A DNA stretch of 64,000 bases from Candidatus Puniceispirillum marinum IMCC1322 (GCF_000024465.1 NC_014010.1:310001-374000); one strand, 5' to 3'. Shown: positions 1 to 9,337, counted from the stretch's first letter. Program-made: numbers and translations. Notes: generated by a model not told the origin, from the sequence alone.

Positions 1-241
1 GAAGGCTGGCACCACCAGCAAAAAGGCTGGCAAAAGCAACTTGTCCAGGCATGCCAAAGACCGTTGCTGTCGTTACCATAGTCATCCAGACATCAAAACC
101 AGCTTCGCGCGCTATCGAGGCAAAGCCTATCATAGTGCTCATCAGGGCAAAACCAGGCACATTAACAGCGTCCCTAATACCGATTAGCCATAGCCTGTCT
201 GCTATTTTGTCTTTGGTTATTGGAGGTGACGTTTCGGCCAT
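1..241 (-). CDS. AzlC-family permease, N-terminal part (cut by window edge)
   Basis: This is the first 80 codons of a gene that runs off the left edge, starting at the ATG complementary to 239-241. The translation begins MAETSPPITKDKIAD and leads into hydrophobic segments rich in small residues, with the pattern VFGMPGQVAFASLFAGGASL. That resembles the first conserved block of AzlC, the large subunit of branched-chain amino-acid exporters (AzlCD), where an FAGA(A/S)Q-like motif sits in this place. It lies divergent to the TetR gene, which may regulate it. The family call is from recognition of this block only; the rest of the protein and any azlD partner are outside the window. Confidence 0.6.
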   Translation of the reverse strand, partial: MAETSPPITKDKIADRLWLIGIRDAVNVPGFALMSTMIGFASIAREAGFDVWMTMVTTATVFGMPGQVAFASLFAGGASL

Positions 242-343
242 TTGTTAAATGCGCTCATAAAGATAAATGTTGGCTGAAAACCCAGTATTGTAAATAACTG
301 CATAATTGATTTATAACACAGATATGACAATAGCGAGTGTGAA

Positions 344-949
344 GTGATATCTGCCCCAAAAAAACATGGACGTCCCGTCTCGTTCGATAGGGACAGAACT
401 ATCCAGACAGCTTTGGATCTATATTGGAGACAGGGTGTTTTGGCGACCTCGTTAAATCAGGTGGCACGTATATCTAATGTGTCAAAGCCAACATTATATC
501 GCTATTTCGAAAATGAAGATGGCTTATTGCATGATGTGCTTGAGTCCTATCTCGCCACTAGTGCTGATAAGTTTGATTGTCTGAGAGAGCAGGCGCATAT
601 ACGTGATGGTTTGACCGAATGGTTTTCGAATATTATTACCGCTTGGACAGCCAAGGATGCATCACCGCATGGTTGCCTGTTTTGCGATTGCTTGCATGAG
701 ATTGACCGCCTTGGCACAAAAAGTCAGTCTTTGATGAAAACGCACCTGCAGCAGCAACCTCAGCAATTGGCAAAAATATTGTCACATGCGCGTGACAAGG
801 GGCAGTTGAAAGATGGTATTGATATTGATCAGGCGGCACTTTATCTGACCAGTCATGTTGTTGCCTTGAATACAATGGTTAAAATGGATATTCCTGTTGA
901 ACAATTACTCGCAACAAGCGATTTGGTTGTTGGTGCTGTGGTTCGATAA
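344..949 (+). CDS. TetR/AcrR-family transcriptional regulator
   Basis: A 201-residue protein starting at GTG (344); no ATG lies further upstream in frame. Residues about 10-60 form a TetR-type helix-turn-helix, with the signature SLNQVARISNVSKPTLYRYF followed by the usual GLLHDVL helix. The C-terminal two thirds is helical and divergent, as expected for a ligand-binding domain. The gene is divergent from the AzlC-type permease and 174 bp upstream of the MMPL exporter gene on the same strand, so either could be its target. The ligand cannot be read from the sequence. Confidence 0.85.
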   Translation: MISAPKKHGRPVSFDRDRTIQTALDLYWRQGVLATSLNQVARISNVSKPTLYRYFENEDGLLHDVLESYLATSADKFDCLREQAHIRDGLTEWFSNIITAWTAKDASPHGCLFCDCLHEIDRLGTKSQSLMKTHLQQQPQQLAKILSHARDKGQLKDGIDIDQAALYLTSHVVALNTMVKMDIPVEQLLATSDLVVGAVVR

Positions 950-1123
950 TAGCCCATATTCACCTAAATATTGTTACAGAATCCTGGCATTTGTGCCTAT
1001 TTTTTTAGCATTAATCTTACATTTTTTAAATATTTGTACCATTTGGTATTTAAGTCTTTACTTCTAGGTAAATGCACATTACCGAGTGCTGGTCAAATAT
1101 CATTATGTTGGTAAAGGTGCCTC

Positions 1124-3469
1124 ATGTCACAGCAAAATAACTCTTATGGTGAATGGATTCTAAAATATAGATTCCTAGTTTTAGGTCTGATCACAGCTTT
1201 AACCATGCTTGGTGCTGCAGGCGCACAGTTTCTTTATTTTGATAATGATTACAGAGTTTTCTTTGGCAAAGAGAATCCACAGCTTAAAGCATTTGAGAAA
1301 ATCCAGCAGACCTATACCAAGATCGATAACGTTAACTTTGCTGTCGATCCAATTTCAGGTAAAGCGAATGCGCCTGAGGTGCTGGCCGCTGTTGAGGAGT
1401 TGACCAACATTGCCTGGCAACTTCCCTATTCTATCCGCGTTGACAGCCTATCAAATTACCAGCATACCGAGGTTGAAGGTGACGACCTGATCGTCCGTGA
1501 TCTATATACGGATGCAATGTCAATTGGTGCTGATGAACAAGCTCTGGTTGATAGTGTGAGCACTACCGAGCCAGCTTTGGCAGGTAAAATTCATGATAAG
1601 CAACATCGAGCCACATCTGTAAATGCGACCATTCAGATGCCGGGTAAAAGTGCAGATGAGGTTGCCATAGTGGCGGCCGCCGCGCGCGAAATGGCTGCCG
1701 AGATTGAAGCCAAACATAATGTCAAAATCCGCTTGGGTGGCGTTATTTTTCTGAATAATGCGTTTCTGGAATCATCAATGTTGGACATGGCAACATTGGT
1801 GCCGGCCATGTATTTGGTCATTTTGATTGTTGCTTATCTGTTGCTTAGATCAATAATGGCAACTGTTCTGGTGCTGTTTGTTGTTGTGCCAAGTATTATG
1901 GTGGCCATGGGCGCTGGTGGGTGGATGGGCATTGGCCTGACGCCGCCATCGGCTAGTGCACCAACGATTATCACCACTCTTGCTGTCGCGGACTCAATCC
2001 ATTTGTTGGTAAGCATGTTTAACCGGATGCGGGCAGGGCATAGTCAACGCGACAGCTTGCTATACAGCATAAGAGTCAATGGAAAGCCCATTTTTCTAAC
2101 CAGCCTGACAACGGCATTGGGTTTTCTGTCGATGAATTTTTCAGATTCCCCACCATTTCACGATCTTGGCAATATAACAGCCATAGGTGTTATGGCTGCC
2201 TGGATCTATTCAATCGTTTTATTACCTATTCTAATCAGCTTTGTGCCGCTGAAATCAAAAGCCACTTTGGCAAAGCTTGATGATAAAATGGGTAAGCTCG
2301 GTGTCTATGTCGCTGCGCGTTACAAGTCGGTTCTAACTGTCAGTGTTGTTATCTCAGTCGGTGTTCTGGCGCTTATTCCGCTTAATGAAATCAATGATGA
2401 CTTTGTCAAATATTTCGATGAATCGGTCCAGTATCGTCAGGATACTGACTGGATCAGCAGCAATCTGACAGGTGCCAATCAGGTGCAATTCAGTTTGCCT
2501 GCTGGCGAGTCTAATGGTGTTAGCGATCCGGCTTTTATAGAAAAAGTATCTGATTTTACCGCCTGGGCGCATAATGAGTCTGTCGTAACACACGTACAAT
2601 CTATTTCGGACACATTTAAGCGACTTAACCGTGATCTGAACGCTGGTGATCCGGCTTTCTACCGGGTACCTGATACGCGGGAACTTGCTGCCCAATATTT
2701 GCTTTTATATGAGCTATCCTTGCCATTCGGTTTGGATCTGAATAATCAACTTGATATCAGCAAATCATCAACACAGGTTATTGTCACAATTGACGATATG
2801 ACTACGAATGAACTTCGTGCCTGGATTGCCCGTGCCGAAGGCTACCTTGCGAATGAGCTTAATTTCAACGTGACGGCTGTCGGCCCTACGGTGATGTTTG
2901 CCTATATTTCCGAGCGAAATATTCAAAGTATGCTGGTGGGGACACTCATTGCCGTATTTCTGATTAGTGGTGTTATTTTGATTGCCTTGCGGGATGTCCG
3001 GCTTGGTATTATCAGCCTGATTCCGAATTTGCTGCCTGCGGCTCTAGCCTTTGGCCTTTGGGGTTTGCTTGTCGGACAGGTCAATATGGCTGTCGCTGTT
3101 GTTGCGGGCATGGCGCTTGGCGTTGTGGTTGACGATAGCGTTCATTTTCTCAGCAAATATCAGATTGCACGACGCGAACTAAAACTATCAGCACATGATG
3201 CTGTCATTTCGGCCTTTAATGGTGTCGGAACGGCACTTGTTGTCACAACCGTGATTTTAACAGCTGGGTTTGCTATTCTGGCGCAGTCAACATTTGGCGT
3301 GAACAGCTATATGGCAATGTTAACAGGTATAGCCCTTGTTATAGCTTTGATTGCCGACATGACCTTACTCCCTGCATTGCTGATTGCCCTTGATAAGGAT
3401 AAAAAAGAAACCTCACCAGCAGTGGGTGCCCCGGAAATAGGTACTAAGGAAGCACCACAAAATGCTTAA
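1124..3469 (+). CDS. MMPL/RND-superfamily exporter
   Basis: A 781-residue inner-membrane protein of the MMPL/SSD (RND) superfamily. An N-terminal membrane helix (about residues 15-35) is followed by a periplasmic loop, a first bundle of helices (about 220-400), a second large loop and a second helical bundle (about 600-765). The duplicated layout matches hopanoid/lipid-type exporters rather than HAE1 drug pumps, which are about 1,000 residues long. Charged residues inside helices (ADSIH near 287; VVDDSVHFL near 668) match the proton-relay region of the family. It is followed at once by a LolA-like periplasmic protein and a beta-barrel protein, which suggests a lipid or hydrophobic-compound export route across the envelope. 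The substrate is unknown. Confidence 0.85.
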   Translation: MSQQNNSYGEWILKYRFLVLGLITALTMLGAAGAQFLYFDNDYRVFFGKENPQLKAFEKIQQTYTKIDNVNFAVDPISGKANAPEVLAAVEELTNIAWQLPYSIRVDSLSNYQHTEVEGDDLIVRDLYTDAMSIGADEQALVDSVSTTEPALAGKIHDKQHRATSVNATIQMPGKSADEVAIVAAAAREMAAEIEAKHNVKIRLGGVIFLNNAFLESSMLDMATLVPAMYLVILIVAYLLLRSIMATVLVLFVVVPSIMVAMGAGGWMGIGLTPPSASAPTIITTLAVADSIHLLVSMFNRMRAGHSQRDSLLYSIRVNGKPIFLTSLTTALGFLSMNFSDSPPFHDLGNITAIGVMAAWIYSIVLLPILISFVPLKSKATLAKLDDKMGKLGVYVAARYKSVLTVSVVISVGVLALIPLNEINDDFVKYFDESVQYRQDTDWISSNLTGANQVQFSLPAGESNGVSDPAFIEKVSDFTAWAHNESVVTHVQSISDTFKRLNRDLNAGDPAFYRVPDTRELAAQYLLLYELSLPFGLDLNNQLDISKSSTQVIVTIDDMTTNELRAWIARAEGYLANELNFNVTAVGPTVMFAYISERNIQSMLVGTLIAVFLISGVILIALRDVRLGIISLIPNLLPAALAFGLWGLLVGQVNMAVAVVAGMALGVVVDDSVHFLSKYQIARRELKLSAHDAVISAFNGVGTALVVTTVILTAGFAILAQSTFGVNSYMAMLTGIALVIALIADMTLLPALLIALDKDKKETSPAVGAPEIGTKEAPQNA

Positions 3470-3497
3470 GCTCATGATGTCGTCCAAGGAGACTAAA

Positions 3498-4283
3498 ATG
3501 AAACTCGCTACTGCAACCATGATTGTCACTATCGCCTCTGCCTGTTTGACAACAGGGGCATTTGCCTCGCCTGAAAAAGGACTTGAGATTGCGATTGAAG
3601 CCGATAGTCGCGATAAGGGATTTGGTGATTCAACTGCACAGATGACAATGATCCTGATGGATAAATATGGCCAATCAACTGAACGTGCGATCCGTAATAG
3701 AACGTTTGAGGGTGATAATGAAGGTGATAAATCTCTGGTCATATTTGATAGTCCGGGTGATGTGCGCGGCACAGCTTTTCTATCGCATACGAAAAAGGCC
3801 GATTCTGACGACCAATGGCTATATTTGCCAGCACTGAAACGCGTGAAGCGTATCGCCTCGTCAAATAAGGCAGGTCCTTTTATGGGTAGCGAATTTTCAT
3901 ATGAAGATATCGCCAGTCAGGAAGTTGAAAAATACACCTATAACTATCTACGCGATGAACAGTTGAATGGCCTTGACTGTTTTGTTGTTGAGTATGATCC
4001 GGTTGATCCCAAAAGTGGTTATAAGCGCCAGATCGTCTGGATGGATAAGGCTGAGTATCGCGTTCATAAAATTGATTTCTATGACCGCAAAGATGCACTT
4101 TTGAAAACCTTGACCTATGAAGATTATAATCAATATCTAGACAAATACTGGCGTTCTAACCGTTTGGTTATGATAAATCACCAGACAGGCAAGACAACAG
4201 AACTGGTGTTTGCCGATTGGAAATTGCAGACCGGTATGACCGAACGTGATTTTGAAAAATCCGCATTGAAACGAATTCGATGA
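3498..4283 (+). CDS. Outer-membrane lipoprotein-sorting (LolA-like) periplasmic protein
   Basis: A 261-residue exported protein. I chose the ATG at 3498 because AAGGAG lies 8-12 nt before it and the translation then opens with a clean signal peptide, MKLATATMIVTIASACLTTG, cleaved near AFA-SP. An earlier in-frame ATG at 3462 would overlap the exporter gene and spoil the signal. The mature part resembles the 'outer membrane lipoprotein-sorting protein' family (LolA/LolB-like fold), with the block DDQWLYLPALKRVKRI and a GSEFSYEDI motif. This family is commonly encoded beside MMPL exporters. It probably carries hydrophobic cargo through the periplasm; that role is inferred from context. Confidence 0.8.
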   Translation: MKLATATMIVTIASACLTTGAFASPEKGLEIAIEADSRDKGFGDSTAQMTMILMDKYGQSTERAIRNRTFEGDNEGDKSLVIFDSPGDVRGTAFLSHTKKADSDDQWLYLPALKRVKRIASSNKAGPFMGSEFSYEDIASQEVEKYTYNYLRDEQLNGLDCFVVEYDPVDPKSGYKRQIVWMDKAEYRVHKIDFYDRKDALLKTLTYEDYNQYLDKYWRSNRLVMINHQTGKTTELVFADWKLQTGMTERDFEKSALKRIR

Positions 4284-5446
4284 CGATGTTTGCTGTTCGT
4301 AGCTTTGCCATTATCCTGTTGCTAGCACAACCGGCCTTTGCTGGTGAGGTCAACGGTACGCTATCATCGCGGCTGGATTTTTATCCGGATCATGCTGATG
4401 GCACGACGTCAGAAGGGCGTTCAGCCGAAGTGAAAATCGATGCCTTTCATGATTTTGACGATAGTCGGATTGTCGGTGAATTCATTGCCCGTGGCGATGA
4501 AAAAGATAGTGGTCGCCGGATCACTGAAGCTCGTCAGGCTTATCTTCGTACCCCCTTTGCCGGATTTGATGTTTTTGTTGGCAATCGTCAGGAATTTTGG
4601 GGCAAGGCAGAAAGTAAAAATGTTGTTGATGTCATTAATCAGTCGGATGCCGCCGCAAATGAGGGTAAATCAGGTAAACTTGGTGCACCATCTATATCGG
4701 CTGAGCGCTATCTAGATATTGGTGACCTGCAACTTTGGTATATTACTGGTTTCCGCGAAAAAACATTTAATGACAGTGACGCGCATCCGAGCAGTGGACT
4801 GCCGGTCAGCTTTGCACAATATGCACGTAAAGATGGCAAGGGTGCAGATGACTTTGCGGCGCGCTTATCCAGCTTTGTTGGTGACTGGGATATCGCGGGT
4901 AGTGTTTTTTACGGTACCGCCCGTGATCCCATTTTGTCTGTCGCCAATGGTGGCAGTGCATTAAGTCCTTATTATGCATTGCAAAAATCAATTGGATTGG
5001 AAGCTCAATATACGGGTGATGTGACATTGCTCAAATGGGAAAGCCTTCATGGTACCCAAACCGGTTTACTAGGCACGCATGATTTTGCGGCGGCTGTAGC
5101 GGGCATTGAATATACTTATTACGGGCCATTTGAAACAATGTGGGATATTGGTTTGATTGGTGAAATTCAACATGATGATCGTCCACAGGCTGCAGCCAAT
5201 CAATTTGGTGTTGCGGGTGTAAGGCTGGTGTTTAATGACATTGCAGACAGTAATATCCTGTTTCTGGCATCAGCAGATCGTAAAGCGGATCAGTCCTTCA
5301 TCTCTTTGGAAGCGTCGCGACGGATCAATGATGCCACCAGTGTGAAGCTGACCAGCCAGTTTTACAATGCGCGCACGCCCACATCTGCATTTGGTCAGCT
5401 ATCGGATGATGATGCGGTCATCTTGACGGTAAATATATTCTTTTAG
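4280..5446 (+). CDS. Predicted outer-membrane beta-barrel protein of the exporter trio
   Basis: A 388-residue protein whose ATG overlaps the previous stop (ATGA), so it is translationally coupled to the LolA-like gene. It starts with a signal peptide ending at about residue 21 (QPAFA-GE). The rest alternates polar and hydrophobic residues, has many aromatic-ended strands and finishes with a C-terminal strand ending in phenylalanine (VILTVNIFF), as outer-membrane barrels do. I do not recognise a specific porin family. The position suggests it is the outer-membrane exit or acceptor for what the MMPL protein exports. Confidence 0.7.
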   Translation: MTMFAVRSFAIILLLAQPAFAGEVNGTLSSRLDFYPDHADGTTSEGRSAEVKIDAFHDFDDSRIVGEFIARGDEKDSGRRITEARQAYLRTPFAGFDVFVGNRQEFWGKAESKNVVDVINQSDAAANEGKSGKLGAPSISAERYLDIGDLQLWYITGFREKTFNDSDAHPSSGLPVSFAQYARKDGKGADDFAARLSSFVGDWDIAGSVFYGTARDPILSVANGGSALSPYYALQKSIGLEAQYTGDVTLLKWESLHGTQTGLLGTHDFAAAVAGIEYTYYGPFETMWDIGLIGEIQHDDRPQAAANQFGVAGVRLVFNDIADSNILFLASADRKADQSFISLEASRRINDATSVKLTSQFYNARTPTSAFGQLSDDDAVILTVNIFF

Positions 5447-5465
5447 AACTATATGCGGTTTAGGG

Positions 5466-5660
5466 TTATTTTTTCATCATTTTGGTGATGGCCGAGCTAA
5501 AACGCGTCTGATCAGCCTGCATAACTGTTTTGAATGCGGCTATTCTATCTTCAATGCTGGAAGCGCTATTATCGATAAGCGTTCTTAGTTGCTCATCCTT
5601 GATGGTCTTGGCGCGTTGTTCGGCTTTCAACCGCATTAACTTTTTTTCATTATCAGTCAT
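5466..5660 (-). CDS. Small charged hypothetical protein
   Basis: A 64-residue frame convergent with the barrel gene, reading MTDNEKKLMRLKAEQRA at its start and ending in KMMKK. It is lysine- and arginine-rich and predicted to be almost wholly alpha-helical, with no signal peptide or membrane segment. Codon use looks like its neighbours, but the Shine-Dalgarno sequence is weak. It is not recognised. It could be a real small gene or a chance frame; there is no competing frame on the other strand. Confidence 0.45.
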   Translation of the reverse strand: MTDNEKKLMRLKAEQRAKTIKDEQLRTLIDNSASSIEDRIAAFKTVMQADQTRFSSAITKMMKK

Positions 5661-5775
5661 ACTATTTAATCTATTCCGGTTTTGGAGGTGCTGCTAGCCA
5701 TATGCCATGTAATTTACATTTGATCCAATCCAGATTGTTTCTAAGTCACGTTCTAAAATGGCGTGATGATGAACG

Positions 5776-6669
5776 CTAAATAGTGTATTTGAGTCCATCA
5801 AATCCAATCAAACAGTGGCCGTCGAATGTATTTTTGACGTCAGCAAGCCAGTCATCGTCACTGCTAATTTCTCTTTCAGGGGGAATGAGATGGTTTAGCA
5901 TAAGGCACTTAACATCAGCTTCTTTAGCGATACTGCCAGCTTGCGAGGCAAGTGTATGGGACGCCACCAAATGTTTGCGAAGTTGTTCATTGCCTGTTTT
6001 GGTTTGGCCGACAACATAGTCAATGCCTGATGAAAGCATGGCTTCATGCACCAGAACATCACTCTTTTTCGCAAAATCAATCATCGCATCTAGATAGGTT
6101 GTGTCACCTGAAAAAGTGATGGCTTTATCACCAGCATCAAACCTGAGGGCATAGGTCTCAACGATAGGCGGGTGGTTGTTCTTGATTGCGCTCACGCGCA
6201 GATCATCATCATACATGATGCTGAAGGCCTCACCAGGTGCGTTGACGTCGCTGTAAGTGTGGAATGCGACCATGTCATCAAGTGGAAGTCTGCCTTCATC
6301 CACAATCCGAAGCTCGATGTCAAACGTCATCATGTGACGAAATCCATTCCAAAGCTTATCGAGTCCTGGTGGGCCATAAACCTGAACGGGTTTCGAAAGA
6401 CCAGCGGTCCATGCGGTATGGAGAAGCGCACCAAGTTCAAGGCAGTGGTCTGAATGATAATGTGTAATAAAAATATGTGTAATATCGGTCAACTTATAGC
6501 CGGCGTTAACAAGTCCTGAGGTAACGCCAAGCCCACAATCGATGACAATTGATTTATCAGCAATGGCAAGATGTGAGGATGTAGGCATCATTGATGGCCC
6601 TTTGCCACGCAGAGATGGGCCTCCTTTAGTGCCTAATAATGTTAGATTTATCCCCACATTATAATCCAT
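5776..6669 (-). CDS. Metallo-beta-lactamase-fold hydrolase (RNase Z/arylsulfatase-like)
   Basis: A 297-residue protein with the zinc-binding motif HYHSDH (residues 70-75), preceded by the usual DCGLG strand. A later FSGDTTYLD motif and a conserved histidine region (ASHTLASQAG, LMLNHL) supply the remaining ligands. The arrangement is that of the RNase Z/ElaC-like branch of the superfamily, which also contains many small-molecule hydrolases; the C-terminal part is not distinctive enough to separate tRNA processing from other roles. It is monocistronic, with about 115 bp of upstream space to the small gene on one side and the IclR region on the other. Confidence 0.8.
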   Translation of the reverse strand: MDYNVGINLTLLGTKGGPSLRGKGPSMMPTSSHLAIADKSIVIDCGLGVTSGLVNAGYKLTDITHIFITHYHSDHCLELGALLHTAWTAGLSKPVQVYGPPGLDKLWNGFRHMMTFDIELRIVDEGRLPLDDMVAFHTYSDVNAPGEAFSIMYDDDLRVSAIKNNHPPIVETYALRFDAGDKAITFSGDTTYLDAMIDFAKKSDVLVHEAMLSSGIDYVVGQTKTGNEQLRKHLVASHTLASQAGSIAKEADVKCLMLNHLIPPEREISSDDDWLADVKNTFDGHCLIGFDGLKYTI

Positions 6670-6785
6670 TGGTCGATTGATATATCACAGATATTTTAGC
6701 CTATGTGGTCACAAATAATTACGCAATCATCTTTATCAACAGTATCTCTATTTTACGTTTGGTGTTCTTCTGCGGGGCCTCGAGG

Positions 6786-7547
6786 TTAGCCTGTTTTTTG
6801 GATATCGGTTGTTATGTTCCAACCCAGGTTTGCTGCTATATCACTGGCTATTTTGGTTATTTGGGGCCCAAGTTTTTCCCGAAAGGCTGGCGTAAAGGTG
6901 CGCACTGACCCTGTCGCGCCAATCGACATGGTGGCACCTGGCCCAGTACGAGCGATGGGGGCAGCTACCGAGCACATGCCGCGCTCAATTTCTTCCACAC
7001 ATTCTGCAAATCCACGTTCGCGTATGCTTTGGAACTCGGTTTTCAAGTCCTGAACATTGGTCAATGTAAATTCCGTGTAAGCGCGCAATTGCCCTTCAAC
7101 AAGACAGGATAAAGACAAGTCGGTAGAAAAGGCGGCCACGGCTTTTGAGCAAGAACAAGCATGCAAGGGGCGTTTTCCTAATCCGGGATGAAGATAAGAG
7201 ACACCAGTGTCAGGGGTCTCAACATGAATGATTTCAACTGATTTTCCACGCAGTCGGGACAGGAAAAACGTACAGCTAAATTGGGTGGCTACTTGTTTTA
7301 ATGTGGGGGCAATGGTTTCCAGTAAAGAACGGTCAGACTGGTCGCTTTGCGTTATCCGCTTCAAGCGCGAGCCAATGGCAAATTGCCCGCGACCTACAGG
7401 CTCTAATAGGCCGATGGCAACAAGGTCTTGAACCAATCGGTATGCCGAAGGTTTTGGAAGCTCAGTGTGGGCGCAAATATCCGTCACTGTTGCCAGTTCT
7501 TTTTGCCCAACGACTTCAATGATCATAGTTAGGCGCTCAAGATACAT
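6786..7547 (-). CDS. IclR-family transcriptional regulator
   Basis: A 253-residue regulator. The start at 7547 is chosen because AAGGAA precedes it at normal spacing; a longer frame reaches 7604 but would overlap the intergenic palindrome. The N-terminus has the IclR winged helix-turn-helix (YLERLTMIIEVV, then LPKPSAYRLVQDL). The C-terminus carries the effector domain, with the block ERGFAECVEEIERGMCSVAAPI typical of the family. It is divergent from the methanethiol-oxidase operon with only 66 bp between them, so it most likely regulates that operon and itself. Confidence 0.9.
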   Translation of the reverse strand: MYLERLTMIIEVVGQKELATVTDICAHTELPKPSAYRLVQDLVAIGLLEPVGRGQFAIGSRLKRITQSDQSDRSLLETIAPTLKQVATQFSCTFFLSRLRGKSVEIIHVETPDTGVSYLHPGLGKRPLHACSCSKAVAAFSTDLSLSCLVEGQLRAYTEFTLTNVQDLKTEFQSIRERGFAECVEEIERGMCSVAAPIARTGPGATMSIGATGSVRTFTPAFREKLGPQITKIASDIAANLGWNITTDIQKTG

Positions 7548-7567
7548 ATTTTTTCCTTGTGATAAAA

Positions 7568-7601
7568 CGATTATCATCTTACAAGAATTTATAGATAATC
7601 G
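7568..7601. promoter_or_regulatory. Inverted repeat between IclR gene and methanethiol-oxidase operon
   Basis: CGATTATC at 7568-7575 and its exact complement GATAATCG at 7594-7601 form an inverted repeat with 18 bp between the arms. It sits in the 66-bp gap between the divergent IclR and methanethiol-oxidase genes. This is where an IclR-type operator would be expected, and it is the only strong symmetry in the gap. Assignment to the IclR protein is inference. Confidence 0.5.
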
Positions 7602-7613
7602 CAAGGAAGGAAC

Positions 7614-8975
7614 GTGAATATGGACGGTCTATGCTGTGGTCCGGGTTATGCAAGCCCTGCAGAGGCGATTAAAGCGCCGCGTGAAAAACTCCTTTATACC
7701 ATTGCTATCTATACGGGCACCGGTATCCAGAAGCCGGATTATCTGGCTACAGTAGATGCCGATCCCGATAGTCCTACATATTCGCAGGTTATTCACCGTC
7801 TTGAAATGCCGGGTATTGGCGATGAATTGCACCATATGGGCTGGAATGCGTGTTCATCATGTCATGATGACGCTGGTATGAGTCGTAAATACCTGCTTGT
7901 GCCGGGTGTTCGTTCAAATAATATTCATGTGATCGATACAGCAACTGATCCCTTTGCACCGCGCTTGCACAAGGTCATTGACGGTGCTGAAATCAAATCA
8001 AAAACGAATCTGTCAGGCCCGCACACCGTGCATTGTTTGGGATCGGAAATTATTATTTCCTTTCTTGGCGATGCCAAGGGGGAAGCCCCTGGTGGCTATC
8101 TGCATCTCAATAAAGAGTTTGAGATCGTTGGCAGGTGGGAAAACTCCATGGGTGATATACCTTTCAGTTATGATTTCTGGTATCAGCCACGTCATAATGT
8201 GATGGTTAGTTCGGAATGGGCAGCTCCCAATACCTTTATGCCTGGTTTTGACCTTGAAGAAGTGGGTCATCTTAAATACGGGCGCCGCCTTCACATCTGG
8301 GATTTTGAAAAGAAACAGCCGGTCGAGACTATGTATCTTGGCGAAGATGGTCTTATTCCTCTGGAAGTTAAGTTCATGCATGATCCAGATAGCAGCCATG
8401 GATTTTGCGGTGCGGCTCTCAGCGCAAATGTTATCCATTTCTGGAAATCTGACGAGGGCACTTGGGAATGGGAAAAGATCATCGATGTTGAGAATGAGCC
8501 GCATCCTGAATGGCCGATACCTGTACCTGGTGTGATGTCGGCTATTCTTGTGTCGATGGATGATAAATATCTTTACCTGAATAACTGGTTGCATGGCGAT
8601 ATGCGCCAATATGACATCTCTGATCCACATAATCCTGTGCTTACCGGACAGGTCTGGATGGGAGGGTTGTTAGGCAAAGCCCCTGTTGTGAATGGCGTCA
8701 ATGTTGCGGGGGGGCCGCAGATGTACCAGCTATCGCTTGACGGGAAGCGGATGTATGTCACCACGTCGCTGTTCTCAACGTGGGACAACCAATTTTACCC
8801 CGAAATTCGCACACAAGGTGGTGTCATGTTGATGATTGACTGTGACGTTGAGAATGGTGGTATGAAAATTAACGAGAATTTCATCGTTGATTTTGGCAAG
8901 GAACCAAATGGCCCGTCACGTTGCCATGAAACCCGCTATCCAGGCGGCGATTGCACAAGCGATATCTGGCTATGA
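7614..8975 (+). CDS. mtoX: Methanethiol oxidase / selenium-binding protein (SBP56 family)
   Basis: A 453-residue member of the SBP56/SELENBP1 family. Clear signatures are CCGPGYASPAEA near the N-terminus, the HHMGWNACSSC block (residues 73-83) and the C-terminal PGGDCTSDIW. Family members with demonstrated activity are copper-dependent methanethiol oxidases giving formaldehyde, hydrogen sulfide and hydrogen peroxide. The gene starts at GTG (7614) with AAGGAAGG just before it; an ATG two codons later is equally possible. No export signal is visible, unlike some periplasmic MtoX proteins. It leads an operon with a ferredoxin, a CoA-binding protein, a rhodanese and an acyl-CoA ligase, a setting that fits methanethiol produced from DMSP or methionine. 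The substrate is inferred from the family. Confidence 0.85.
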   Translation: MNMDGLCCGPGYASPAEAIKAPREKLLYTIAIYTGTGIQKPDYLATVDADPDSPTYSQVIHRLEMPGIGDELHHMGWNACSSCHDDAGMSRKYLLVPGVRSNNIHVIDTATDPFAPRLHKVIDGAEIKSKTNLSGPHTVHCLGSEIIISFLGDAKGEAPGGYLHLNKEFEIVGRWENSMGDIPFSYDFWYQPRHNVMVSSEWAAPNTFMPGFDLEEVGHLKYGRRLHIWDFEKKQPVETMYLGEDGLIPLEVKFMHDPDSSHGFCGAALSANVIHFWKSDEGTWEWEKIIDVENEPHPEWPIPVPGVMSAILVSMDDKYLYLNNWLHGDMRQYDISDPHNPVLTGQVWMGGLLGKAPVVNGVNVAGGPQMYQLSLDGKRMYVTTSLFSTWDNQFYPEIRTQGGVMLMIDCDVENGGMKINENFIVDFGKEPNGPSRCHETRYPGGDCTSDIWL

Positions 8976-9337
8976 GTATGATCACCATCGCCAACCGTGA
9001 GAATGCAACTTATCAGGTGAAAGGCCGGAAACCGTTGCTTGATGAATTGCGTGATCAGGGTGTTGATCTTCCTTATGGATGCAAATATGGCGGGTGTATA
9101 ACCTGTGCGGCCAAGCTGATTGATGGTGAAATTGACCAGCGCGCTCAGGTGGCGCTTAATAATTGGCAGTTAAACAATGGCTATGTCATCCTATGTGTTG
9201 CGCGCGCCAAAACCGACTGCACGCTGGAAATTGGGGTTGAAAGCCATGATAAATTATATCGCAACCCGTTTCTCGACCCTTTGCAACCACATGAACTAAA
9301 AGCTGATATTGCAACTCCTTTGGATGCCGAAAAATGA
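8972..9337 (+). CDS. [2Fe-2S] plant-type ferredoxin
   Basis: A 121-residue protein whose ATG overlaps the methanethiol-oxidase stop (ATGA at 8972), so the two are translationally coupled. Cysteines at 37, 42, 45 and 75 give the C-x4-C-x2-C-x29-C pattern of a plant-type [2Fe-2S] cluster (GCKYGGCITC ... ILC). It is an isolated ferredoxin domain with no reductase fused to it. The tight coupling suggests it passes electrons to or from the oxidase or another enzyme of the operon. No matching ferredoxin reductase is in the window. Confidence 0.88.
   Translation: MSMITIANRENATYQVKGRKPLLDELRDQGVDLPYGCKYGGCITCAAKLIDGEIDQRAQVALNNWQLNNGYVILCVARAKTDCTLEIGVESHDKLYRNPFLDPLQPHELKADIATPLDAEK

Noticed and set aside
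2354-2695. A 113-codon frame antisense to the MMPL exporter
   Set aside because: Overlaps a real membrane-protein gene, with no ribosome site and no family resemblance.
8013-8630. A 205-codon open frame antisense to mtoX
   Set aside because: Fully inside and opposite a clear SBP56 gene, with no recognisable motif or start signal.
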